Shown here in pieces: positions 1 to 6,591 of a stretch of DNA of 14,866 nucleotides. Position 1 is the stretch's first letter. The number at the start of each line of letters is the position of its first letter. The notes below the pieces were generated by a model. The model saw only the letters and a list, made by a program, of their open reading frames with translations. It was not told the DNA's origin and did not search any database. The DNA comes from JAJRVH01 sp964505995 (GTDB lineage Bacteria > Pseudomonadota > Zetaproteobacteria > Mariprofundales > Mariprofundaceae), in NCBI GenBank assembly GCA_964505995.1, contig CAZDLB010000044.1, forward strand, positions 1 to 14,866. The letters run 5' to 3'. The position numbers and the translations under genes are program-made.

Positions 1-1067
1 GCCAGAGGATCATGCACGCTCACTTCACAGCCGTATTCCTTAAGCTCAGCGATGACATCGACAACCTTGGAGTTGCGAATATCCGAGCAGTTCTCCTTGA
101 AGCTCAGGCCAAGAATGAGAACGCGGGCGCCCTTGATCCTTTTCCCTGCCCGGATGAGCTGCTTGATCGTCGATTCGGCCACAAACTTTCCCATGCCATC
201 ATTGATCTGGCGGCCGGCAAGGATGACATCCGGCTGATAGCCCATCATCTGCGCCTTATAGGTCAGATAGTACGGATCCACCCCGATGCAGTGCCCACCC
301 ACCAGTCCCGGGCGGAAAGGCATGAAGTTCCATTTCGTTCCAGCCGCCTCCAGCACCTCCAGGGTATCAATGTTCAACTTGTGGAAGATCATCGCCAGTT
401 CGTTCATCAGGGCGATATTCAAATCCCGCTGGGTGTTCTCGATCACCTTGGCGGCCTCGGCCACGCGGATGCTGGGCGCGCGATGCACGCCGGCCTCGAT
501 GATCTGCTCATACAGCCAGGCAACCTGCTGCAGGGTCTCCTCATCCTGACCCGAGACGACCTTGACGATCTTTTCCAGCGTGTGCTTCCTGTCCCCCGGA
601 TTGACCCGCTCCGGGGAATAGCCCACCTTGAAGTCCACCCCAGACACCAGGCCCGACGCCTTCTCCAGGATGGATACGCAAACCTCCTCGGTCACGCCCG
701 GATACACCGTGGATTCGAAAACGACAATGGCGCCCCGCTTCATGTGGCGCCCCACGGTTTCTGAAGCCTGAAGAACCGGTGAAAGATCCGGCTGACGCAC
801 CCGATCCACCGGCGTGGGCACGGCCACTGCGATGAAATCGGCGTCGGCCAGCTCCGAAGGATCAGTGGTGTATTCAAGGTGCTCAGCCTTCCCGAAAAGC
901 TCGGGCGCCATTTCTCCAGACGGGTCATATCCTTGACGATAGGCACGCACCTTCTCTTCCGAGACATCAAAGCCAACCGAGGGCATCACCCTGCCAAAGG
1001 CCAATGCCAGCGGAAGCCCGACATAACCTAGCCCGACGACGGCAACCTTCTTCACATCAGAGCCCAT
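1..1067 (-). CDS. tviB: Nucleotide-sugar dehydrogenase, TviB/WbpO type (3' end missing)
   Basis: This is an NAD-dependent UDP-sugar 6-dehydrogenase. By resemblance to TviB/WbpO it probably oxidises UDP-GlcNAc (or UDP-GalNAc) to the uronic acid used in capsule or O-antigen synthesis, in the cytosol. 355 codons are visible without a stop; family members are about 425 residues, so roughly the last 70 lie beyond the left edge. Visible motifs: Rossmann GLGYVG at residues 12-17, VPTP at 83-86, ESTVYPG at 118-124, AEAAKVIENTQRDLN at 203-217 with the conserved Lys207, and the catalytic loop GGHCIGVDPYY with nucleophile Cys260. The C-terminal UDP-binding domain begins near 315 (LGLSFKENCSDIRN). The ATG at 1067 was chosen because GGAGG sits 6 nt upstream; a GTG at 1055 is the alternative. 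The start overlaps the end of the channel gene by 11 nt. The family call is firm; the exact sugar (GlcNAc or GalNAc) is inferred. Confidence 0.93.
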   Translation of the reverse strand, partial: MGSDVKKVAVVGLGYVGLPLALAFGRVMPSVGFDVSEEKVRAYRQGYDPSGEMAPELFGKAEHLEYTTDPSELADADFIAVAVPTPVDRVRQPDLSPVLQASETVGRHMKRGAIVVFESTVYPGVTEEVCVSILEKASGLVSGVDFKVGYSPERVNPGDRKHTLEKIVKVVSGQDEETLQQVAWLYEQIIEAGVHRAPSIRVAEAAKVIENTQRDLNIALMNELAMIFHKLNIDTLEVLEAAGTKWNFMPFRPGLVGGHCIGVDPYYLTYKAQMMGYQPDVILAGRQINDGMGKFVAESTIKQLIRAGKRIKGARVLILGLSFKENCSDIRNSKVVDVIAELKEYGCEVSVHDPL

Positions 1068-1725
1068 CCATCCCCTCCGTCCCGGTGGTCGCCGCCCGGC
1101 GTTGCGCGCGATAGCTCTCGATGTAGGCGGTCAGATTGGCGATCAGCAGCGAATAGACGGCGATGCCGAAGACCATCGTCAGCACGGCGACGATGCGGCC
1201 GGCATCGGTCAGCGGCACCTTGTCCCCGTACCCAACCGTCGTCAGCGTCACGAAAGCCCACCACAGGCCATCCTGAAACTCGCCGAACTGCGGATTGCTG
1301 CCATGCTCCAGCGCGAACACGGCCGCGCCAAAGACGAACACGATTCCGAAGATCAGCGCCATCGCAACCGGCAGGCTTTCGCCGGAAAGCACGATCAGGC
1401 TCAGCAGACGCCTGCGATTGGCGCGGATCAGCGCGCCCAGCTTCAGCGCCGGGGCAAGCCCGGCCAGCTTCAGGGCCATCAGCATGCGCAGCACCGGCGA
1501 GGACAGCAGCACAACCAGCGCCAGATCAAGCCAGTTGGAGCGCATCCAGCCGCGGCGATCCTCATCCAGCCACCAGCGCCAGAAGAACATCGCCACGAAC
1601 GACACCAGCGACACGATCGTCACCCAGTCCGGAAGCGTATCCGAAAACGAGGCCGCCACCGCCCCGATCGTGGCCACGAACAGCAGCGCATCCAGCAGTC
1701 GCTGCAGAAAGCGGCGGCGATTCAT
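1057..1725 (-). CDS. Potassium-channel-like ion channel, six-TM
   Basis: This is a 222-residue inner-membrane cation channel of the voltage-gated ion channel superfamily. The potassium selectivity filter TTVGYGD is intact at residues 162-168, preceded by the pore helix (about 150-162). Hydrophobic segments are visible at about 12-28, 34-53, 64-79, 80-98, 117-139 and 174-201, giving the S1-S6 layout. The S4-like segment (80-104) carries scattered positive charges (R80, K86, K95, R101, R103-R105) rather than a clean every-third-residue ladder, so voltage sensing is uncertain. There is no cytoplasmic RCK/TrkA-N domain, only a short charged tail after residue 202. The gene starts 9 nt after the yqhA stop with a weak AGGCGGG ribosome binding site, and its end overlaps the dehydrogenase start, so all three are probably co-transcribed. 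The physiological role is not evident from the sequence. Confidence 0.9.
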   Translation of the reverse strand: MNRRRFLQRLLDALLFVATIGAVAASFSDTLPDWVTIVSLVSFVAMFFWRWWLDEDRRGWMRSNWLDLALVVLLSSPVLRMLMALKLAGLAPALKLGALIRANRRRLLSLIVLSGESLPVAMALIFGIVFVFGAAVFALEHGSNPQFGEFQDGLWWAFVTLTTVGYGDKVPLTDAGRIVAVLTMVFGIAVYSLLIANLTAYIESYRAQRRAATTGTEGMDGL

Positions 1726-1734
1726 ATGGCCCGC

Positions 1735-2250
1735 CTAATGCCCCTCGCCTGCCTTGTGGCCGAAATACAGCGCCAGCGCCACGAGGAAGATGCCGCCGCC
1801 CATGTACAGGATGTTCAGCGGATTGTCGAAGGTGACATGCAGGACGTTCTTGAAGAAGGCGACGATCAGGATCATCAGCACGACCTTGGCCAGCCGATCC
1901 TTCAGATCGTCCAGGCTCTTGATCATCAGGATGTTGCCCGAGGACTTGTCGCTGCGCGCGATGTCGATCTCGCTGATGAACAGCTCGTACAGACCCAGTG
2001 CGAAGATCAGCAGCACCGTTCCGAGCAGGAAATCATCCACGGCCGAGATGATCTGGCCGACGGCCTCGACATGGAAATGCGGATGGGCCACACCCAGGAA
2101 GGTCATCTCGATGAACTGCCAGACCAGATGAACCATGTTCTCGAAGGCCATGAAGAACAGCAGCAGCATGCCGATCATCGAAGCCACGACCGCCAGGATC
2201 ACGACAAACCGGCTGTTCCAAAGCAACCACTCGAAAGCGCGTTCGATCAT
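1735..2250 (-). CDS. yqhA: YqhA/UPF0114 family membrane protein
   Basis: This 171-residue integral membrane protein is recognised as UPF0114 (YqhA-like) from its overall pattern: ERAFEWLLWNSRF at the N-terminus, a VDDFLLGTVLLIFALGLYELFIS segment at about 71-93, an acidic/basic loop SLDDLKDRLAKVV at 112-124, and a closing hydrophobic helix. Four hydrophobic helices lie at about 15-37, 68-93, 121-138 and 147-164. The family has no settled biochemical function. The frame is open to a TTG at 2310, but the ATG at 2250 is preferred: AGGAGG lies 5 nt upstream and the homologous region begins there. The potassium-channel-like gene follows after 9 nt, so the two membrane proteins are probably made together. 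The gene is 64 bp downstream of yciO and may be read through from that operon or have its own promoter; I see no convincing -10/-35 pair. Confidence 0.9.
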   Translation of the reverse strand: MIERAFEWLLWNSRFVVILAVVASMIGMLLLFFMAFENMVHLVWQFIEMTFLGVAHPHFHVEAVGQIISAVDDFLLGTVLLIFALGLYELFISEIDIARSDKSSGNILMIKSLDDLKDRLAKVVLMILIVAFFKNVLHVTFDNPLNILYMGGGIFLVALALYFGHKAGEGH

Positions 2251-2255
2251 TCCAC

Positions 2256-2261
2256 CCTCCT
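2256..2261 (-). promoter_or_regulatory. Ribosome binding site that fixes the yqhA start
   Basis: A perfect AGGAGG (minus strand) lies 5 nt before the ATG at 2250. It favours the 171-residue product over the 191-residue product starting at the TTG at 2310. Confidence 0.85.
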
Positions 2262-2264
2262 GAT

Positions 2265-2314
2265 GCGTTGACGAATCGCAGAAACCTGATGCATCCCCCC
2301 GCTGCGTCAAGCGC
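2265..2314 (-). repeat. Imperfect inverted repeat in the yqhA leader
   Basis: On the minus strand the arms GCGCTTGACG (2305-2314) and CGTCAACGC (2265-2273) are complementary apart from one bulged base. They enclose a shorter CGCAG/CTGCG pair, so the leader could fold into a stem a few nucleotides upstream of the yqhA ribosome binding site. The octamer GCATCAGG also occurs twice in this interval. There is no T tract, so it is not a standard terminator. It could be a weak operator or attenuating leader, or chance. Confidence 0.3.
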
Positions 2315-2932
2315 CTAGGCCGGCCACTCCCCCGCGCCTTGGCGCAGAAGCTCCGGCTCCTCGCCGCACAGATCCACGACCGTCGTCGGCACCATGCCCC
2401 CGAAGCCCGCGTCCATGACCGCGCAATCCAGATGCTTCAGCTGCGGCACGAACTCGTCGGCATCGAAGGCCGGAAACGCCTCGCCGGGAAGGATGAAGGT
2501 CGTCGCCAGCAGCGCCTCGCCATATTCCTGGAGCAACATGCGTGCCACCGTATGCTCCGGGATGCGGATGCCGATGTCGCGGCGCCGGCCGAAGATGCGC
2601 TTCGGAAGGCTGGAGCTGGCCGGCAGGATGAAGGTGTAGGGCCCCGGCAGACAGCGCCTGAGGATGCGGTGCGCGGCGTTATCGATACGCGCGTAAGCCG
2701 AGGCCTCGGAAAGATCCGGACAGAGCAGCGACCACAGGTGCCCGTCATCGAGTCGCCGAAGCCGGCGGATGGCCGCCTGCGCATCCACGGCCGTCGGCGG
2801 ACAGACCAGCACATAGGTCGTTTCCGTCGGCATCACGACGAAATGTCCCTGCCGCAGAAAATCGCAGGCCCGCCGGATCTGCCGGATCTGCGGGCGCTCG
2901 GGATGCAGCCGCAGATGTTCAAAGCGATGCAT
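2315..2932 (-). CDS. yciO: YciO, Sua5/YrdC-fold protein
   Basis: This 205-residue protein aligns along its whole length with YciO, the paralogue of the threonylcarbamoyl-AMP synthase TsaC/Sua5. Recognisable blocks are an N-terminal HPERPQ, the nucleotide-site strand VVMPTETTYVL at residues 32-42, RRLRRLDDGHLWSLLC at 57-71, LPGPYTFILPAS at 94-105, IGIRIPEH at 120-127, LLATTFILPG at 140-149, and PTTVVDL followed by RQGAGE near the end. TsaC has roles in tRNA t6A synthesis; YciO shares the fold and probably binds RNA or nucleotide, but is not established as a full substitute, so I do not assign the t6A reaction. The start ATG shares its A with the TAA of the upstream AsmA gene (TAATG), with AAGGGG about 6 nt upstream, implying translational coupling. 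The stop is TAG at 2315-2317. It is the last closely linked gene of the gld operon before a 64-bp gap. Confidence 0.9.
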   Translation of the reverse strand: MHRFEHLRLHPERPQIRQIRRACDFLRQGHFVVMPTETTYVLVCPPTAVDAQAAIRRLRRLDDGHLWSLLCPDLSEASAYARIDNAAHRILRRCLPGPYTFILPASSSLPKRIFGRRRDIGIRIPEHTVARMLLQEYGEALLATTFILPGEAFPAFDADEFVPQLKHLDCAVMDAGFGGMVPTTVVDLCGEEPELLRQGAGEWPA

Positions 2933-5253
2933 TACAGCCCCTTGAGCAGGCCGCCGATGGCATCCTGAATCTTCTTCTCCGGTGCCGGCGCGGCGGGCTT
3001 CGTGCCCGGGGATGTCCCGGCCGGCGGCTTGCCGCCACCCAGCACCGATCCCAGCGCGCCTTTCACACCGCCCCTGTTCTGCAGCAGGGCCGGGGCATTC
3101 TCGATCAACGTGGAGGCATCAACCTCGGGGCGAACCTTCGGCGCGGCAAACGGTCCAGAAATATGCAGCGGCACGCTCAAACCCTTGCGCAGCTTCACAG
3201 TATCGCCCTGCCCGGTCAGCGTGCCGACGACCCGCGGCTTGACATGATAGTCCAGCTGCTTTTTCACCAGATCCACCTGGCCGTGGCCGGTCACCCGCAA
3301 GAGCGGCGAGGCCATGAACAGATCCTCGTTGCTGGCCACGCCATTGCGCACCCGGAAGCTGCCCGAAAGCTGCGCGAAATCGGTTTCCAGGGGACCGACC
3401 GGGGAGCCAGGATGCGTGATCCGGCGCAACGTGCCGGCGATATCGAAGCCGCGGATCTTGCCGTTTCTGAGCAGCACATTGCCGCGCCCATTCAGCGTCT
3501 TCACGGCCGCATCGCTCAGCCCCTGAGCTCGGAAGTCGGTATCCATGTCCAGCGTGCCCTCGAGCAGATCCAGATCCAGAAGCGACTTCAGCACCGGCCC
3601 GAGGTTGACCCCGGCCGCATGCACCGATTCGGTCCAGCGCGCCGGATAGACCGCCGCATTCAGGCTTGCCTTCTCGGTCACGCTGCCACCGGCAAGCTTG
3701 AAGCGCATCGGATTCAGATGGAACAGGCCTTCGCTGCCGGAGATGTTGACCCGGAAGTCGCGCATGTCCAGGCCGTGGACCGAAAGCAGATCGGCCTGCA
3801 CCCTGGCCGTCACACGCCAGGGCTTGAGGAAACGCAGATCCGGCTCCGCCGCCTTCGCTTTCCTGCCGGCGTTATCCGCCTTCGCTGCCGGAGCGGCCTG
3901 GCCGGATTCAGGCGCGCCCTTCCTGCTCTGCTTCGCCTGCGGCAGCCATGCATCCAGATGCAGGCTGCGGCTTGCCAGGCGCAGACGGATATCCGGCCGA
4001 GCGTAGGCGATGTTGCCGGAGACCTGCAGCAGTTCGTCATCCAGCCGCAGCTGCAGATCGCGGATATCCAGATGCCGGGCATTGCCCGAAAGCAGCGCTC
4101 CCATGCCGATCTTTTTCCACGGAGCCGGATGCGCGGCATACATCGCGCCAAGCTCCGGAACCAGGCCGGCAAGCCATGTCCGCTCGATCGGTTCGGCGCT
4201 GAGGCGCAGCTGAAAATCCGGCCGCGTCGTCAGATGATTGAGCGTGCCCTTAAGCTGCATCAGCTCCCTGCCGTCCACGATCAGGCTGCCGCGACGCACC
4301 TCGACGCGCTCCACCTTCGGCGACTCGAGCCGGTAGTTCAGCGCCAGATCGTGCGCCGCATCAAGCATCGCGTCTCCCTCCAGAAGGCGCAGCCCGTTCG
4401 GACGCTGTTCAAAGCGGGTCTCAACCTCGGCACTTGCGGCATCAAGGCCGCCAAGGGCCTCGGGCCATGCGGCCAGATAGTCCGCAAAGGCCGCAAGCCG
4501 AACCTTGCCGACATGCAGCTCCCCCCGCAGCGGCAGCCGGGAAACATCGAGCCTGGACAGATCGCCGAGCGGCCCGAGCTGGGCCGTCAGCTTCAGCGGG
4601 TTCCCGGCGACACGGGCGGAGAAGGACAGCGAGATCGGACGGCTCAGCTGCACATCATCCAGCGCCAGCTCGATATCATCCAGCTTCAGCGGCCGGGCAC
4701 CGGCATCGGCCCAGACGATCTCGCCCCCGCTCAGCCGCAGCGACTCGGCATTCAGCGCCGCAAGCATCGGCGCATCCCTGCTTGCCTCCCCCGCAGCCTC
4801 GACCGGCTGCTTCCCGGCCGGAGCCTGGGGGGATGCCTGCGGCTGCCCGGAGCCGGCGAGATCCTCCCAGTTGCCCTGCCCCTGGGCGTTGCGTTCGAGA
4901 TACAGCTTCGGCGCATCGATGCTGAACTGCTTGATTTCCACCTCGCGGTGCAGCAGCGGCAGCAGGGCCAGCTTCACATGCAGCCGCCGGACGCTGAGGA
5001 AATCCCGCTCGGAGAAGCCCGGACGGTTGGCCAGATGCACATCATCCAGGCGCAGCCCGACCCACGGAAACAGCGAGGCCTGGATCTCGCCGATCTTCAG
5101 CGCCCGCCCGGTGGCATCCTCGACCTGCTGCTCGATGCGCGTCTTGTAATCATTGATGTCGATGAAGAACGGCGCCACGAGCAGCCCGACAATCAGCACG
5201 GCCAGAACGATCAGGCTGTAGCGAAGGGTTTTCCGGATTGCAGTTGCGGCCAT
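2932..5253 (-). CDS. asmA: AsmA family protein
   Basis: This is a 773-residue envelope protein of the AsmA family, a group related to VPS13-like lipid-transfer proteins and implicated in outer-membrane and phospholipid homeostasis. An N-terminal anchor (residues 12-31) is followed by the family signature DINDYKTRIEQQVEDATGRALKIG at 32-55, then a long beta-rich periplasmic region. The C-terminal AsmA_2 portion is visible in LNGRGNVLLRNGKIRGFDIAGTLRRI and in the LDYHVKPRVVGTL and PLHISGPFAAPKVRPEVD segments. It is longer than E. coli AsmA (about 617 residues), partly through Ala/Pro/Gln/Lys-rich linkers near 134-158 and in the middle, plus a Pro/Ala/Lys tail. The ATG at 5253 has AGGAGG 5 nt upstream. 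It lies 20 bp after gph and overlaps yciO by 1 nt. The family call is firm; orthology to a particular AsmA-like protein (AsmA, YhjG, TamB-like) is not tested. Confidence 0.92.
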   Translation of the reverse strand: MAATAIRKTLRYSLIVLAVLIVGLLVAPFFIDINDYKTRIEQQVEDATGRALKIGEIQASLFPWVGLRLDDVHLANRPGFSERDFLSVRRLHVKLALLPLLHREVEIKQFSIDAPKLYLERNAQGQGNWEDLAGSGQPQASPQAPAGKQPVEAAGEASRDAPMLAALNAESLRLSGGEIVWADAGARPLKLDDIELALDDVQLSRPISLSFSARVAGNPLKLTAQLGPLGDLSRLDVSRLPLRGELHVGKVRLAAFADYLAAWPEALGGLDAASAEVETRFEQRPNGLRLLEGDAMLDAAHDLALNYRLESPKVERVEVRRGSLIVDGRELMQLKGTLNHLTTRPDFQLRLSAEPIERTWLAGLVPELGAMYAAHPAPWKKIGMGALLSGNARHLDIRDLQLRLDDELLQVSGNIAYARPDIRLRLASRSLHLDAWLPQAKQSRKGAPESGQAAPAAKADNAGRKAKAAEPDLRFLKPWRVTARVQADLLSVHGLDMRDFRVNISGSEGLFHLNPMRFKLAGGSVTEKASLNAAVYPARWTESVHAAGVNLGPVLKSLLDLDLLEGTLDMDTDFRAQGLSDAAVKTLNGRGNVLLRNGKIRGFDIAGTLRRITHPGSPVGPLETDFAQLSGSFRVRNGVASNEDLFMASPLLRVTGHGQVDLVKKQLDYHVKPRVVGTLTGQGDTVKLRKGLSVPLHISGPFAAPKVRPEVDASTLIENAPALLQNRGGVKGALGSVLGGGKPPAGTSPGTKPAAPAPEKKIQDAIGGLLKGL

Positions 5254-5273
5254 GTCCGCCTCCTGGAGCGAAT

Positions 5274-5972
5274 TCAGAGTTTCCGTGCCATCGTGGCCCG
5301 ATCGTCCGCTGCTGGCAAGGGGGGAAAGTGGCCCAGCAGCGATGGAAAATCCCGCACGATGGCACGGGCCCCGGCCTCCCGAAGCGGCCGTTCATCGCCA
5401 TCGCCGTGGCAGATACCCAGCGCATCCACGCCCGCGGCACGGGCCATCTGCATGTCCACGACCGCATCGCCGATGACCGCGGTGCGCGCGCGATCCACGC
5501 CCAGCTCCTGCATGCTCTCCAGCACCATGGCCGGATGCGGCTTGGACGGGCAGCAGTCGGCGGTGCGCATCACGTAGAACAGATCGGCCAGCCCGAACTG
5601 CGCAAGAACCCGCAGCAGACCGCTTCTCGACTTGCCGGTCACGATGCCCAGCCAGTAGCCGCGCGCGGCCAGTTCCCTGAGCGTGTCGCCAACGCCGGGA
5701 TAGAGCGAGAGCCCGGACTCGCCGGCGACATAGTGATGCCGGAATCTGGCGATGATGCCGTCGACATGACTGGGGGGAGGGGCCAGCCGCTTCACGGCCT
5801 CGCGCAGCGACAGGCCGATAACGGGCGCAACGGCGGCCGCATCGGGAGCCTCAAGCCCCGCGTCGCGGTAGGCCTGCTGCATCGCGTCGATGATGGCGGC
5901 ATGGGAATCCACCATCGTGCCATCGCAGTCGAACAGGATCAGCGCGGGCGATTCAGGGCTGACGGGATTCAT
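5274..5972 (-). CDS. gph: HAD-family hydrolase, phosphoglycolate phosphatase-like
   Basis: This is a 232-residue cytosolic HAD-superfamily phosphatase. All four motifs are present: LILFDCDGT with the nucleophile Asp15 and acid/base Asp17, IVTGKS with Thr112, KPHP with Lys144, and GDAVVDM with Asp169 and Asp173. A helical cap lies between motifs I and II (about 22-85), as in phosphoglycolate phosphatase and PpaX-type enzymes. By family it would hydrolyse a small phosphate monoester such as 2-phosphoglycolate, but substrate cannot be read from the motifs, so the symbol is provisional. The frame is open to 6008; the ATG at 5972 is preferred because the HAD core begins immediately after it and the overlap with the upstream DUF4340 gene is then 20 nt rather than 56. 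The site is not strong (AAAGG abuts the ATG), suggesting coupling to upstream translation. Confidence 0.88.
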   Translation of the reverse strand: MNPVSPESPALILFDCDGTMVDSHAAIIDAMQQAYRDAGLEAPDAAAVAPVIGLSLREAVKRLAPPPSHVDGIIARFRHHYVAGESGLSLYPGVGDTLRELAARGYWLGIVTGKSRSGLLRVLAQFGLADLFYVMRTADCCPSKPHPAMVLESMQELGVDRARTAVIGDAVVDMQMARAAGVDALGICHGDGDERPLREAGARAIVRDFPSLLGHFPPLPAADDRATMARKL

Positions 5973-6591
5973 CCTTTGACGCCGGCCTTTCGGGCGCCTT
6001 CCATGCATCGGGAAGCCGGCCGACCTGCCAGGTGAGGCTGCGATTCACCGTCACCGCCTCGGAGCGATCGGCCAGCCGGACATAGGTGGACACCAGATCG
6101 GTGGACGGCTTGCCGACATACAGATCGAGCAGCGCCCTGCCCGAAGCGTCCCGGAGCCAGAGATGCGTGCCGTTGTGCGCATCCACGCCCAGCCGCGCAT
6201 AATGTTCCGCCCTGTGGCTGACCACGCGCACCGGACGCATCGCCGCGAGATCGGTCAGCAGATGCCGGACGGCGTCATCATCGGCCGCAACCGGCCCTTC
6301 GGGGCCGTCAGCCGATACCGGGCCGGGTCCTTCGCCGGAAGAGGCGCCCGAGGGCTTCTCCCCCTTCTTGCTTCCGGTGACCAGCAGATGCCAGCCATCC
6401 TGCTGCTTGCGCAGAAGCACGGCATCCCGGCCGGGACGCCGGATCTCGATCTCGGCCACGGATGCGGGCGACAGGGCCGGCCAGTCCGGAAGCGCCTGCG
6501 GCGCCGAACTCGGACGCGACTGCTGCCAGAAGATCCATCCGGCGAGCAGGCCGATGAGCAGCAGCCAGATCAGCCAGCGGAGCCGCTTCAT
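5953..6591 (-). CDS. DUF4340 domain protein, partner of the Gld-type ABC system
   Basis: This is a 212-residue membrane-anchored protein. A single hydrophobic helix at residues 5-23 is followed by WxALSPASVAEIEIRRPGRDAVLLRKQQDGWHLL, the typical opening of a DUF4340 domain. That domain commonly sits right after GldG-like genes in such ABC operons. A Gly/Ser/Pro/Glu-rich stretch (about 74-105) interrupts the domain before DDDAVRHLLTDLAAMRPVRVVS. The rest, including LWLRDASGRALLDLYVGK and VSTYVRLADRSEAVTVN, also fits DUF4340. The ATG at 6591 overlaps the gldG stop in an ATGA, so translation is probably coupled. The frame extends to 6678, but that would run deep into gldG and lose the anchor at the N-terminus. 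It is shorter than many family members. Its function is unknown; by context it works at the periplasmic face with the ABC complex. Confidence 0.85.
   Translation of the reverse strand: MKRLRWLIWLLLIGLLAGWIFWQQSRPSSAPQALPDWPALSPASVAEIEIRRPGRDAVLLRKQQDGWHLLVTGSKKGEKPSGASSGEGPGPVSADGPEGPVAADDDAVRHLLTDLAAMRPVRVVSHRAEHYARLGVDAHNGTHLWLRDASGRALLDLYVGKPSTDLVSTYVRLADRSEAVTVNRSLTWQVGRLPDAWKAPERPASKDESRQP

Noticed and set aside
1102..2271. 389-codon plus-strand open frame
   Set aside because: It lies opposite the potassium-channel-like and yqhA genes, both clearly recognised; composition is His/Gln/Arg-rich shadow coding.
3163..5577. 804-codon plus-strand open frame
   Set aside because: It is antisense to the AsmA gene, has no recognisable family, and is rich in Gln/Arg/His/Pro as expected from the opposite strand of a GC-rich gene.
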